Assembly: GCF_900188155.1 (NCBI RefSeq)
Contig: NZ_FZOG01000001.1
Coordinates: 891,104 to 955,103 of the forward strand
Length of the DNA stretch: 64,000 nucleotides
DNA from: Pseudomonas segetis
GTDB lineage: Bacteria; Pseudomonadota; Gammaproteobacteria; Pseudomonadales; Pseudomonadaceae
Reading direction: 5' to 3'
The position numbers were made by a program, and so were the translations under genes. The notes below the pieces were generated by a model that was given only the letters and a program-made list of their open reading frames with translations, did not search any database and had not been told where the DNA came from. This document shows positions 35,677-45,954 of the stretch, piece by piece (position 1 is the stretch's first letter; every line of letters begins with the position of its first letter).

Positions 35677-35991
35677 GGCGAGTATCCTTTTATCCAATGT
35701 GGGCGGCTGCCCGATGGAGCGATAATCCTCCGCGCCGGGTATTAACAGAAGTGAATGGTCGTTATGGTGACTATTACGATCACTGATAGATAAACAGGCT
35801 GTATCTCGACGTCGGTCAGATTTAACATCAGCCTATTGCCATGCAGGGTTTCTCAAGGCAGGCTACGGGCGCTCGCAAAAACCGTGGGGGATTGGCGGCA
35901 CTGATCGCGCCGTTTATCGTCCCTGGAAAGATTTTTGCTACAAACCAACCGAAAAACGAATTACCACCACTGGTGCATCAGGGACAATTCC
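35677..35991. other. Intergenic region upstream of the second amidotransferase
   Basis: 315 bp between a minus-strand small-protein gene and a plus-strand amidotransferase. It presumably holds both promoters. No gene, repeat or clear operator was recognised. Confidence 0.4.
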
Positions 35992-36717
35992 ATGGCGCTG
36001 CAAATTTGTATTCTTGAAACAGACGTACTTCGTCCCGAGCTGATCGATCAATATCAAGGTTATGGCAAGATGTTTGAGCGCCTGTTCGCGCATCAACCAA
36101 TTGCCGCCGAGTTCACCGTATACAACGTTATGCAAGGCGAGTATCCGGCCGATAGCGAGCAATACGATGCTTACCTGGTCACCGGGAGCAAGGCTGATTC
36201 ATTTGGCGAAGACGCCTGGATTCAGACCCTCAAGGCCTACTTGCTTGAGCGCTATCAGCGTGGCGACAAACTGCTTGGCGTGTGCTTCGGTCACCAATTG
36301 CTGGCCCTGTTGTTGGGCGGTGAGGCCAAGCGTGCTGCCCAAGGTTGGGGCGTGGGCATTCATCGTTATGAGATGGCCAGCAAAGCCCAGTGGATGACCC
36401 CGGCGCTGGACAACCTGACCTTGCTGATCAGCCACCAGGACCAGGTGACCAGGCTGCCAGAAAATGCCACCTTGCTGGCGTCCAGCGAGTTCTGTCCGAT
36501 TGCGGCTTATTGCATTGAAGACCAGGTCCTGTGCTTCCAGGGCCATCCCGAGTTCGTCCACGAGTACTCGAAGACCTTGCTGGATATCCGCCAGCAGCAT
36601 ATTGGCGAGCACAACTATCGCAAGGGTGTCGACAGCCTCAAGGATGATCACCAGGGCACAACTGTTGCCGAATGGATGATGCGCTTTGTTGCCAACGGGC
36701 GCCAGGCGCAGGCCTGA
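35992..36717 (+). CDS. Class I glutamine amidotransferase (GMP synthase-like domain protein)
   Basis: A 241-aa free-standing GATase1 domain with triad Cys98 (GVCFGHQ), His185 and Glu187 (QGHPEF). The family hydrolyses glutamine or gamma-glutamyl compounds. ATG 35992 has AGGGACA about 8 nt upstream and begins the conserved MALQICILETD; the residues upstream are not family-like. It stands alone between two strong hairpins. It is the second such protein in this window and differs clearly from the one at 24560. Confidence 0.85.
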   Translation: MALQICILETDVLRPELIDQYQGYGKMFERLFAHQPIAAEFTVYNVMQGEYPADSEQYDAYLVTGSKADSFGEDAWIQTLKAYLLERYQRGDKLLGVCFGHQLLALLLGGEAKRAAQGWGVGIHRYEMASKAQWMTPALDNLTLLISHQDQVTRLPENATLLASSEFCPIAAYCIEDQVLCFQGHPEFVHEYSKTLLDIRQQHIGEHNYRKGVDSLKDDHQGTTVAEWMMRFVANGRQAQA

Positions 36718-36741
36718 TCACCAGGCTCTAGTCTCAAGCAA

Positions 36742-36771
36742 AAGACCCAGCCCTGTGCTGGGTCTTCTGCT
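36742..36771. terminator. Bidirectional terminator between amidotransferase and CorA genes
   Basis: AAGACCCAGC / GCTGGGTCTT forms a 10-bp stem with a 5-nt loop, flanked by AAGCA and TGCTT arms that extend the pairing. It serves both convergent genes. Confidence 0.8.
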
Positions 36772-36772
36772 T

Positions 36773-37747
36773 CTACAGCCAGCCGTTGTACTTGAAGCTG
36801 GCATACAGGCCGATGCAGCCTGAGCCAATCAAGCCAAGCACACCAAAGTAACCGTATTGCCAACTCAATTCGGGCATGTTGTGGAAGTTCATGCCATAGA
36901 TGCCGGCAATGGCCGTTGGGAAGGCCAGGATCGCCGCCCAGGCCGCGAACTTGCGTTGGGTAACGCTCTGGCGCGCAGACTCCACCAGCAAGCCTATCTC
37001 GATCGCATGGTCAGCCATTTCGCGCAGTGCGGTGAGGTCTTCAAGCAGGCGGTTGACATGGATCGCCACATCCCTGAAGTACGGACGCATTTGTTTATCG
37101 ATAAAGGGAAAGTCGAGGCGTTGCAGTTCTTGGCAGATTTCCACCAAGGGGCCGATGTTACGGCGCAGGCGCAGCAGGTCACGGCGCAGGCCCTGGATTT
37201 TCACTGCATCGGCCATGGTCAGAGCATCCTTGAGCACCGCTTGTTCGGTTTCCTCAAGCGTGCTGTTGTAGCTGTCCATGATCGGCCGGTAGTTTTCTGT
37301 CACGAAACTGAGCAGGGCGTAGAGCACGAAGTCTTCGCCGTGTTCGAGCAGCAAGGGGCGGGCTTCACAGCGCTGGCGCACGCTTGAATAGGGCGCGGAC
37401 TGGCCGTAGCGAGCACTGATCACGTAGCCGGTGCCAGCAAATAATTGAGTCTCGACAAACTCAAGCTCACCGTTTTCGAAAATCGGTGAGTAAAGCACCA
37501 TGAATAACGCGTCGCCAAAGGTCTCCAGCTTTGGCCGGGTATGGCGCAGCAGTGCATCCTCAATTGCCAGCTCGTGCAGGTTGTATTGCGCCTGGAGAGT
37601 GGTAAGTACATGGGGCTGAGGGTCTTTCAGGCCAATCCAGGCGAAGTGGCCGGGCTTGCCCAGCCAGCTAACGCCATCTTCCAGGCTGATGTCCGTGACT
37701 TTTTTCCCGTGGCTGTAAACTGCTGCGGCAACGACGCTGTTATCCAT
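36773..37747 (-). CDS. CorA-family divalent metal transporter (ZntB-like)
   Basis: A 324-aa cation channel. A large cytoplasmic N-terminal domain ends in a long helix, followed by two C-terminal transmembrane helices (about 260-280 and 293-315). The pore signature GMN is in GIYGMNFHNMP. It moves Mg2+, Co2+ or Zn2+ across the inner membrane; the ZntB branch is favoured by overall sequence flavour, without certainty. The start is ambiguous: ATG 37747 (MDNSVVAAAV) is taken, while ATG 37771 would add eight residues. Neither has a strong ribosome site. Confidence 0.85.
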   Translation of the reverse strand: MDNSVVAAAVYSHGKKVTDISLEDGVSWLGKPGHFAWIGLKDPQPHVLTTLQAQYNLHELAIEDALLRHTRPKLETFGDALFMVLYSPIFENGELEFVETQLFAGTGYVISARYGQSAPYSSVRQRCEARPLLLEHGEDFVLYALLSFVTENYRPIMDSYNSTLEETEQAVLKDALTMADAVKIQGLRRDLLRLRRNIGPLVEICQELQRLDFPFIDKQMRPYFRDVAIHVNRLLEDLTALREMADHAIEIGLLVESARQSVTQRKFAAWAAILAFPTAIAGIYGMNFHNMPELSWQYGYFGVLGLIGSGCIGLYASFKYNGWL

Positions 37748-37830
37748 TTTCGACCCGGTTTTTTTGCACATGGCGCCCAGCTTAGCCTGAGATGATCATC
37801 AATGGCTGCATCCGGGCGCATTTGGGGTAC

Positions 37831-37856
37831 AAAAAAGCCCGCTACTAAGGCGGGCT
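37831..37856 (-). terminator. Terminator of the acyltransferase gene
   Basis: An AGCCCGC / GCGGGCT stem with a 7-nt loop is followed on the minus strand by six Ts (37831-37836). Confidence 0.88.
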
Positions 37857-37863
37857 GGGCAAC

Positions 37864-38586
37864 TCAGACTTCGGCCATCTCTTTATTCATGCTGTCGATA
37901 CAGGCCTGCATCTGTGCTTGGCAGCTTTCCATCAGTGCGGGCACATCAGCGATGGTCAGGCCCGTGGTCGCAATTGCGGGCAGCGAGCGGATCATTATCG
38001 TGCCGCTGTTCCATCGGTTGATGCGTAGCTTGTTGGCATATGTGCTGGTACAGACCGGGATAATTGGCACGCCTGCAGCAATTGCCATCAGAAAAGCGCC
38101 CTTCTTGAATGGCAGCATTTGCGGGCCTGGATAACGTGTCCCTTCCGGGAACACCCAAATCGAGGTGTTCTTGTGCTTGAGCGTTTCGGTGGTCTGCAAC
38201 ATTGCCTGCTTGGCGCTGCGCGAGTTGCCACGGTCGAGCAAAATATTGCCAGCCAGCCAATACAGTTGACCGAAGAAAGGGACCCACTTGAGGCTTTTCT
38301 TGCCGAGGCTCACGGTGCGATAGGGTACAACCCGACCCAGTACGTAGAGGTCGTAATTGGATTGGTGGTTGGCAATTATCACGCATGACTGGCTGTGATC
38401 ACGCAGCCCTTCAGTCTGGGTCTTGAGCTTTAGGTTGAGAATGCGCAATGCAGGCAATGAGTAGATTCGGGCGCAAATGCGGCTGTTATCTGGATTGAAT
38501 GGCCGGCAAATACCCACCACCAAGCCCAACACTCCGGCAACGATAAAATGCACGCCCATTAACGCCATGCGCAGAATGAAAAGCAT
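37864..38586 (-). CDS. plsC: 1-acyl-sn-glycerol-3-phosphate acyltransferase (PlsC-type)
   Basis: A 240-aa membrane-associated acyltransferase that makes phosphatidic acid from lysophosphatidate. An N-terminal hydrophobic helix (about 5-30) precedes the catalytic HX4D motif (ANHQSNYD) and the substrate-binding FPEGTRYPG and VPIIPV blocks. ATG 38586 is preferred; a GTG nine bases upstream is possible. It is transcribed alone and closed by a terminator. Pseudomonads carry several PlsC paralogues, so which lipid pool it serves is not known. Confidence 0.88.
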   Translation of the reverse strand: MLFILRMALMGVHFIVAGVLGLVVGICRPFNPDNSRICARIYSLPALRILNLKLKTQTEGLRDHSQSCVIIANHQSNYDLYVLGRVVPYRTVSLGKKSLKWVPFFGQLYWLAGNILLDRGNSRSAKQAMLQTTETLKHKNTSIWVFPEGTRYPGPQMLPFKKGAFLMAIAAGVPIIPVCTSTYANKLRINRWNSGTIMIRSLPAIATTGLTIADVPALMESCQAQMQACIDSMNKEMAEV

Positions 38587-38687
38587 TTGGTACACCCAAT
38601 CAACCTAAAAGCCGCGCAGTGTACGGCTGTAAACTGTTTTCAGCAATTGCAGCTGATCACTCAGCTGTGTGCGGAGATGAAGGACAT

Positions 38688-38712
38688 AAAAAAGCCCGGA
38701 AAATCCGGGCCT
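38688..38712 (-). terminator. Terminator of the crotonase gene
   Basis: A GCCCGGA / TCCGGGC stem with a short loop is followed on the minus strand by six Ts (38688-38693), 20 bp past the stop codon. Confidence 0.88.
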
Positions 38713-38731
38713 TAGCATTATTGGCGAAGTA

Positions 38732-39421
38732 TTACAGACTGATGGTCCTATCCAGTTCGATCGCTGTGTCGAGTGTTTCCAGCAGTGCTTTGCGGACCTT
38801 GAGCTTGGTGTTCTTGTGCGCGGTCATATTGATCTTCTTCAACTGCTGGGCCGCTGCTTGTGCTGCCGCCATAAGCTGTTCCGCGGGCACGACCTTATCA
38901 AGGAAGCCTGCTTCTACAGCACCTTGCGGATCAAACATCTCACCGCAGATTACCGAACGATGGAATGCAGACTTACGCAGGCGATCACGTGCCAGCTCAA
39001 TGCCCACATGGTGCATGGTCATGCCGATCTGAACTTCATTGAGACCAATACTGAATTTGCCTTCAGTGCCGATGCGGTAGTCGGCAGAGAGCAAAATAAA
39101 CGCACCTTTTGCAACTGCATGGCCAGGGCAGGCGACAACAATCGGGTAGGGGAACGACAGCATGCGTCGAGCCAGGGTCGAACCAGCAGCGACCAGGTCA
39201 ATTGCATTTTGCGGGCTGGAAGTCATGACTTTAAGGTCATAACCGCCCGAAAGGATGCCCGGTTGACCTGTGATGATCACCACCGCTTTATCCTGCGCCG
39301 CTTTATCCAGCGCCTGGTTAAAGGCAGCAATTACATCAGGCGAGATGGCGTTAACCTTGCCATTGTTCAGGGTCAGGGTGGCAATGCCATCTTCTAGTTG
39401 GTAGCTGATCAAGTCGCTCAT
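38732..39421 (-). CDS. Crotonase/enoyl-CoA hydratase family protein
   Basis: A 229-aa crotonase, shorter than usual. The fold is shown by NGKVNAISPDVIAAFNQAL, VVIITGQPGILSGGYDLKV and PIVVACPGHAVAKGAFILLSADYRIG (key G, A, G). The residue at the first hydratase glutamate position is not Glu (AKGAFI), so classical hydration is doubtful. Isomerase, thioesterase or dehalogenase-like activity is equally possible. AAGGATT is about 8 nt before the ATG. It stands alone next to the tRNA-Ser gene. Confidence 0.78.
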   Translation of the reverse strand: MSDLISYQLEDGIATLTLNNGKVNAISPDVIAAFNQALDKAAQDKAVVIITGQPGILSGGYDLKVMTSSPQNAIDLVAAGSTLARRMLSFPYPIVVACPGHAVAKGAFILLSADYRIGTEGKFSIGLNEVQIGMTMHHVGIELARDRLRKSAFHRSVICGEMFDPQGAVEAGFLDKVVPAEQLMAAAQAAAQQLKKINMTAHKNTKLKVRKALLETLDTAIELDRTISL

Positions 39422-39765
39422 GGTCGGAATCCTTGTGCTGAAGATGGGCTGACGTTACCCATCCGGCACGTTCCGGTAAAGCACAATGAGCGACCAGTGA
39501 GTCACCAATGGCGCGCTTTATCACGCATAGAGCTTTGAGGGTCTCGCTAACACCAACCGTCTTGTAGAGAGTGGGCTTGATCCAGCCGCGGCATTGCAAT
39601 GCCTTATCCTGGCCTGTCGAATTAAAAACAGGCCCTGCCCGGATTTACCGCATCAGGAGCAGGGCAGAGGGTAAGCGCATGAAAACTCGGAAAAAACTTT
39701 TGCTTTTAAGGCTTTGTTCGGATACATTAGCGCGCCTCGACAGACAGCAATGCCTGACGAGATCC
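39422..39765. other. Intergenic region with the tRNA promoter
   Basis: 344 bp between the divergent crotonase and tRNA genes. The right end holds a clear promoter (39700-39728). The rest presumably drives the crotonase. No protein gene is supported. Confidence 0.5.
39700..39736 (+). promoter_or_regulatory. Sigma-70 promoter of tRNA-Ser with GC-rich discriminator
   Basis: A TTGCTT -35 (39700-39705) and TACATT -10 (39723-39728) are separated by exactly 17 bp. AGCGCGCC follows, a GC-rich discriminator typical of stringently controlled stable-RNA promoters. Start of transcription is expected near 39735, about 30 nt before the mature tRNA. Confidence 0.8.
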
Positions 39766-39855
39766 GGTGAAGTGTCCGAGCGGTTGAAGGAGCACGCCTG
39801 GAAAGTGTGTATACGAGAAATCGTATCATGAGTTCGAATCTCATCTTCACCGCCA
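39766..39855 (+). tRNA. tRNA-Ser(GGA)
   Basis: A 90-nt class II tRNA. The acceptor stem GGTGAAG / CTTCACC is perfect, with discriminator G and encoded CCA (39853-39855). The anticodon stem is CACGC / GTGTG with loop CTGGAAA, anticodon GGA at 39800-39802. A long variable arm (TATACGAGAAATCGTATC) and a TTCGAAT T-loop follow. It reads UCC and UCU serine codons. A strong terminator starts 7 nt after the CCA. Confidence 0.97.
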
Positions 39856-39861
39856 CTTTCA

Positions 39862-39900
39862 GAAAAGCCCTGCAGATCAACGATCTGCGGGGCTTTTTGT
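39862..39900 (+). terminator. Rho-independent terminator of tRNA-Ser
   Basis: A long stem AAAAGCCCTGCAGATC / GATCTGCGGGGCTTTTT (with one wobble/mismatch region) and short AAC loop runs into TTTTTGTTTT. Confidence 0.9.
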
Positions 39901-40458
39901 TTTCTGGTGTAGATGGAAATGGTGCTGCTCAGGGCGCAAGGTTCTGTGTTTGCTTTGTCATTTCGGCGGACTTTTCTGGGAATTCAGCAGTGATGCGTTC
40001 CTGTAGGGCTTGATCTTCCATGTGTCGCTCATTTTTCTTCCTCCCATAGGTTCGAGTTTGTGCAGTGGCCGGGCGTCCATTGCCAACATCAGCAATGCCG
40101 ATGCTGCAAAGAACCCATCAATGCATATTACAGCTGCGCTGAACTCTAGTGTGTCGGTGAGGCGCGGATATGGCTGGGCGAGTTGATCATTAGCGCTGCC
40201 CTCACTGTCCAATTTCAGTGTCGGCCTCTTTTTAATTTAAAACACGTTAGTCGGTTGTATTCCAAATCTAAGGCTGGTTGCATTTGGTCAAAGATATGAT
40301 GCAGGAAGAATGATCGTGCTTTTTTTTCGATACTTCATTGAGTGCTTATTAGATTGGCAGGGAATCTAAATAACTTTGGCACGTATTCAAAAGAGCAAAA
40401 ATTTCGTGGCAGGTAGGATCGGATGTTATGACAACCTCCAATAATAAAAAGGTCGCTT
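39901..40458. other. Gene-poor, AT-richer stretch after tRNA-Ser
   Basis: About 560 bp with no supported gene between the tRNA terminator and the OprD porin. The right half is visibly AT-rich (for example 40230-40450). It may hold the porin promoter and remnants of older DNA. No integrase, IS end or repeat of the tRNA 3' end was found. Confidence 0.4.
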
Positions 40459-41775
40459 GTGAACAACAGCCAGTCATTTACTTTATGTGCCTTGTCGCTT
40501 GCCATGATTGCATCTGCCCAGGCGCAAGAGCGCAACTCATTTGTGGCGGACAGCCGCATGTCCATTCGTTATAGCCAGTATTATTGGAACGAGGATCATG
40601 GCAATGGTGTTGGGCCCACGCGAGATGAGTGGGTTCAGGCGACATTGTTAAGTTACAAGTCTGGATGGTACGAAGATCTGGTGGGACTGGACTATAGCTA
40701 TGGACTGGCCGATGCGCTGGAGGTTGGAAATAAAGCGACCAGTATCAGCAATCTCGAAGCCGGGGATACGGTGCAGTCGCCCCACGGTATCGCCAAACCG
40801 GTGGAGGCTTATCTGCGTGGGCATCTGGTCGGGGAGGCGGGCGAGTTCAATTATGGTGTTGGCAAGAAAAGCCGGCGCTATGGGTTGTATTTCGACGATC
40901 CCATTTCACGCATTCTGCCGCCTTCAACACTGGGTGCCGATATGGAGTATCGATTCGGTGGCCTTGAGGCAAGGTACAGCTATATCAATGGTTTCAGCGC
41001 GAGGAACGAGTCCGGTTGGGCCGACGACCTGACTAATTTTTCAGGTGAAAAAATTGATGCCATGCAGCTCTATGCGCTGAACTATTCCTTTGACGATGGC
41101 ACGCAAATCCTTGTCGAGTATGCTGAATCTGAGGACTACCTGAAGGCGTCCTCGATCAAGATCAAGCACAGCTTTCAATTGTCGGCTGATCAATTCCTGG
41201 ACCTGTATGCCACTCATGGCATGCAGCAGGATGCTGGCAAACTGTTCGATTACCAAGGTGTGCCTGGCTTGTACGAGGCCGAGAACTCGCACGATGCCCG
41301 CTATATCGAACTGTCGGCTAAGTATCGCTTCGGTCATGCATATGCGGGTGTCGACTACAACAAAGTCAGCGGTGATGATTTCGATCGATTGTTCTTTAGT
41401 GCCGATCATGGCACTTGGAATAGCAGCGCCAAGCTTTTCTATTATTTTGGTGCGGAAAACGAAGAGATGTACCGCGTATCTGCCGGTACGGATTTTGATT
41501 TTATCGGCGTGCCTCAATTACGTTTGGACAGCCACTATGCGTTTTCCGATCATGCCGCCGGTTATAACGGGTTCTCTAGGCGCGAGTTTCAAACCGTTCT
41601 CCAATATAACTTCACCGGTATGTTGAGCGGGCTTGGTCTGGCCTGGTTGCATAATGAGTTCACGACAAAGGGCACGCCCGATCAAGTCAATCGCTTTGCG
41701 GCTTCCTATGGACCAGCTGGGATCATTACTCATCATGCCAATCGGTTTTATATGAACTACATCTACAACTTTTAA
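40459..41775 (+). CDS. OprD-family outer-membrane porin
   Basis: A 438-aa beta-barrel channel. A signal peptide (1-23, ending ASAQA) is followed by the OprD-type opening SFVADSRMSIRYSQYYWNED and alternating amphipathic strands; the last residues NYIYNF end in the aromatic residue required for outer-membrane insertion. The family passes small anionic or amino-acid-like substrates. It begins at GTG 40459 with AAAAAGG 6 nt upstream. A periplasmic amidohydrolase gene starts 49 bp downstream, suggesting that the porin admits that enzyme's amide-type substrate. The sequence is divergent from the aromatic-acid OprD at 59867. Confidence 0.82.
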   Translation: MNNSQSFTLCALSLAMIASAQAQERNSFVADSRMSIRYSQYYWNEDHGNGVGPTRDEWVQATLLSYKSGWYEDLVGLDYSYGLADALEVGNKATSISNLEAGDTVQSPHGIAKPVEAYLRGHLVGEAGEFNYGVGKKSRRYGLYFDDPISRILPPSTLGADMEYRFGGLEARYSYINGFSARNESGWADDLTNFSGEKIDAMQLYALNYSFDDGTQILVEYAESEDYLKASSIKIKHSFQLSADQFLDLYATHGMQQDAGKLFDYQGVPGLYEAENSHDARYIELSAKYRFGHAYAGVDYNKVSGDDFDRLFFSADHGTWNSSAKLFYYFGAENEEMYRVSAGTDFDFIGVPQLRLDSHYAFSDHAAGYNGFSRREFQTVLQYNFTGMLSGLGLAWLHNEFTTKGTPDQVNRFAASYGPAGIITHHANRFYMNYIYNF

Positions 41776-41824
41776 TTTAATTAATGGCGCAATGATATTG
41801 CGTAGCGTTACAGCAGGAGTTTCC

Positions 41825-43555
41825 ATGTTCTTCAATAAAACCACCGTCTTGTTATTGTCTATTGCCGCTTCTTTCCATGCTTATGCTGCAACAGTCGAGC
41901 CTGATAATCGTCCAGCGGACCTGATCCTGCAAAATGGCAAGATCTACACCGGAAACAGCCAGCAGCCCTGGGCTGAAGCCATTGCAATCAAGGCGGGTAA
42001 AATCATCGCGATAGGCGGAGCCGATGATGTCATGGCTTACCGAAATGCTAATACCAGCGTCGTAGACCTGGATAAAAAAATGGCGATGCCTGGTATCAAC
42101 GATGCCCATGCACATCCAACCTGGGGTGGTTTGAAGCAGCTGTTTCAATGCAACTTCCCGGCATCGAGTTCAGCGCAGCAGATCAAGACGCAGATTTCCG
42201 CCTGTATCAAAGATCAACCCCAGGCACAGTGGATTCGCGGTGGGCAATGGACCGCAGAGTTCTTCCAGAAAAACGCGATTGGCTCGCCGCGTAAATGGCT
42301 GGATGCGATATCTGGCGATAAGGCCATCTTGCTGACCGATGATACCGGCCACAATCTTTGGGCCAACAGCAAGGCCATGGCGCTGTTGAACATCAAGGCT
42401 GACACCCAGGCTCCGAAAGGCAGTACCTTTGAAAAGAACTCTGCTACCGGCGACTACACAGGCATATTGCTTGAAGCCAATGGCTTCATAAAAAGCCAAT
42501 TGTCCGACTGGAGCGACACCCAGTACCTTCAAGCTGCCGAGTACGCCATCAATTTGGCCAACAGTGTTGGTATTACCGGGATCAAGGATGCAGACGCCAA
42601 CGAAAATGTAGCCAAGGCATATTACAGGCTCGACCAGAAGGCTGGGCTCAATGCCCATGTTGGTGTGGCGATCAGGATCTCTGACGAGCACAGGAAAAAT
42701 ATTTTCGACATGCCGCAGATCATGCGTATTCGAGACAAATACCGCTCCAGGCACGTCAATACCCGCTTCGCCAAGATCTACCTCGATGGTGTGCCAACCG
42801 CCGCGCGCACCGCGGCGATGATTTCGCCCTACAAAGCTGAGGAAAACTCGCACAAAGGCAACCAGCACGGCCACATGCTACTCAATGCCGATGAGCTCAA
42901 GTCAGCTTTGGTCGAGCTGGATAAACAAGGTTTTACTGTGAAAATTCATGCCGCAGGGGACCAAGCCATTCGCAGCTCCCTCGACGCCATCGAAGCGATG
43001 CGCAAGGTCAATGGCAGCAGTGGTCTGAAGCCGGAACTGGCGCATGCTGAATTTATTGACCCGGTTGACTTGCCGCGCTTTGCGCAGCTGAACGCCACCG
43101 CTGATTTTTCACCTTACATCTGGTATCCGTCACCCATTAGCGATGCCATCGAGTCGGTTGTGGGCGCGCGAGCCCAGAAAGCATGGCCAGCACGGGATTT
43201 ACTCGACAGCGGGGCAACAATCATTGCCGGTTCAGATTGGCCTTCTGTAGTGCCCGACCTGACCCCGTGGAATGCAATCGAGGCGCTTGTCACTCGCCGT
43301 GATCCAAGTGGGCAGCATGCAGGTGCGCTCTGGCCCGAGCAGGCTATCACCCTGGAGGAAGCGTTGAAGATCTTTACCAAAAACGGCGCCCAGGCCTTGG
43401 GTGCCGATGAGCTTACCGGCTCTTTGGAAGTAGGCAAGGCAGCTGACATTATTGTGCTCAACCAGAACCTTTTCGAGGTTCCCGTCGATGACATCAGTGA
43501 GACCCGAATCCTTTCGACCTACTTTGAGGGGAACAAAGTATATCCAGAACCATGA
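41825..43555 (+). CDS. Periplasmic amidohydrolase (YtcJ/Amidohydro_3 type)
   Basis: A 576-aa exported metal-dependent hydrolase. A signal peptide (1-21, FHAYA) precedes an amidohydrolase composite beta domain and TIM barrel. Metal ligands are visible: His95-x-His97 (NDAHAHP), Lys in KIYLDGV, His in KIHAAGD, His in LAHAEF and Asp in AGSDWPS. The family cleaves N-acyl, N-formyl or cyclic amide bonds; the substrate is unknown. ATG 41825 has AGGAG 5 nt upstream and starts directly at a signal peptide. The porin gene lies 49 bp upstream, so they are co-transcribed. Confidence 0.85.
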   Translation: MFFNKTTVLLLSIAASFHAYAATVEPDNRPADLILQNGKIYTGNSQQPWAEAIAIKAGKIIAIGGADDVMAYRNANTSVVDLDKKMAMPGINDAHAHPTWGGLKQLFQCNFPASSSAQQIKTQISACIKDQPQAQWIRGGQWTAEFFQKNAIGSPRKWLDAISGDKAILLTDDTGHNLWANSKAMALLNIKADTQAPKGSTFEKNSATGDYTGILLEANGFIKSQLSDWSDTQYLQAAEYAINLANSVGITGIKDADANENVAKAYYRLDQKAGLNAHVGVAIRISDEHRKNIFDMPQIMRIRDKYRSRHVNTRFAKIYLDGVPTAARTAAMISPYKAEENSHKGNQHGHMLLNADELKSALVELDKQGFTVKIHAAGDQAIRSSLDAIEAMRKVNGSSGLKPELAHAEFIDPVDLPRFAQLNATADFSPYIWYPSPISDAIESVVGARAQKAWPARDLLDSGATIIAGSDWPSVVPDLTPWNAIEALVTRRDPSGQHAGALWPEQAITLEEALKIFTKNGAQALGADELTGSLEVGKAADIIVLNQNLFEVPVDDISETRILSTYFEGNKVYPEP

Positions 43556-43759
43556 TCACTGCTGGAGCAAGACCTGTTGAACAGGCCCTTTAACGCGAGC
43601 GCCTGTTCCAGCCTGATGTGGGGTAGCAGGCCTTGATCAGCGTAGAAAACCAAGTAGCTACTGCAGTCGGGTAAAGGGGTCAGGATATTTATGAGTCGTG
43701 GATAACCGGATTTGGTCTGGGACTATATGTCGAAAGCTGGGCTTGCAACTTCAGGTGCT

Positions 43760-45031
<1,272 letters not shown>

Positions 45032-45073
45032 CTATCCGATTACTTTCATGGACTTTTCGAGGATCGCCAGCCC

Positions 45074-45943
45074 GTGACCAAGGCCGTGATCAATAGCGTT
45101 CCGGTGTTCAAGCTGTATGGCGAAACAGCTGCTTGGCCGACGCCTGACCTGATTCATTGTGAGTCGATTGCCGAACGCAGCCGCCTGCATGACTGGCAAA
45201 TAAAGCCGCATCGCCATGGTGACCTGGTGCAGGTGTTGTATGTCGGGGCAGGGCTGGCCGAGCTCGAGGTCGAGGGCCAGGTCAATCGGGTGAGCCAGGC
45301 ATCACTGCAAGTGGTGCCTGCATTGAGTGTTCACGGATTTGGCTTTTCCGAGGATGTACAAGGTTACATCCTGAGTCTTGCCCAACCGCTGGTGGACATG
45401 CTCAGCACCGCCCTGGAAAGCACGCCACTGGCCACGGCCGCTTGTTATGAGCTGGGTTCGCAACGGGGTGATGTCAATGCGTTGTTCGAATCCATCGCCC
45501 AGGAGTACAGCGAGCCAGCGCTGGGGCGCGAAGTGATGTTGCAATCACTGATCAGTGCTTTGCTGGTGTGGGTTGCCCGGCGCTCACAGGCAGTTGATGG
45601 CAATGAAGCGCAAATACCTGACCGGGGTCGTGAGCATTTGCAGCGTTTCACCCATCTGCTGGAGATCCATTACCGCGCCCACAGGCCCATCGAGTTTTAC
45701 GCCAGCGAACTGGGTATCAGCGCCGCTCACCTCAATGCCTTGTGTCGGCGCCTGGCAGGTCAATCCGCCTTGCAGCTGATTAATCAGCGGTTGTTGCTGG
45801 AGGCCAAGCGTTCATTGGTTTATACCGCCATGACGGTTAACCAGGTTTCCGATAGCCTGGGGTTTTCCGAACCGGCGTATTTTTCCCGTTTTTTCAAGCG
45901 CGGTTGTGGGATCACTCCCAAGGCCTTTCGTTTACAGCGTTGA
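45074..45943 (+). CDS. pobR: AraC/XylS-family activator of pobA
   Basis: A 289-aa regulator. An N-terminal cupin-like effector domain begins IPVFKLYGE-like (VPVFKLYGE). The C-terminal double helix-turn-helix is FYASELGISAAHLNALCRRL and VNQVSDSLGFSEPAYFSRFFKR. It lies divergently next to pobA, which is the family's known arrangement; 4-hydroxybenzoate is the expected inducer. The start is chosen as GTG 45074 with GAGGA 10 nt upstream; an in-frame TTG at 45023 would add 17 residues. The pcaQ gene begins 11 bp after the stop. Confidence 0.9.
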   Translation: MTKAVINSVPVFKLYGETAAWPTPDLIHCESIAERSRLHDWQIKPHRHGDLVQVLYVGAGLAELEVEGQVNRVSQASLQVVPALSVHGFGFSEDVQGYILSLAQPLVDMLSTALESTPLATAACYELGSQRGDVNALFESIAQEYSEPALGREVMLQSLISALLVWVARRSQAVDGNEAQIPDRGREHLQRFTHLLEIHYRAHRPIEFYASELGISAAHLNALCRRLAGQSALQLINQRLLLEAKRSLVYTAMTVNQVSDSLGFSEPAYFSRFFKRGCGITPKAFRLQR

Positions 45944-45954
45944 ACCTGAACCCT

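Noticed and set aside
39958..40212. An 84-codon minus-strand frame after tRNA-Ser
   Set aside because: No family resemblance and weak start; it could be a remnant but cannot be supported.
39862..40458. Integrated mobile element at the tRNA-Ser 3' end
   Set aside because: No integrase, no IS-type ends and no repeat of the tRNA tail were seen within the window.
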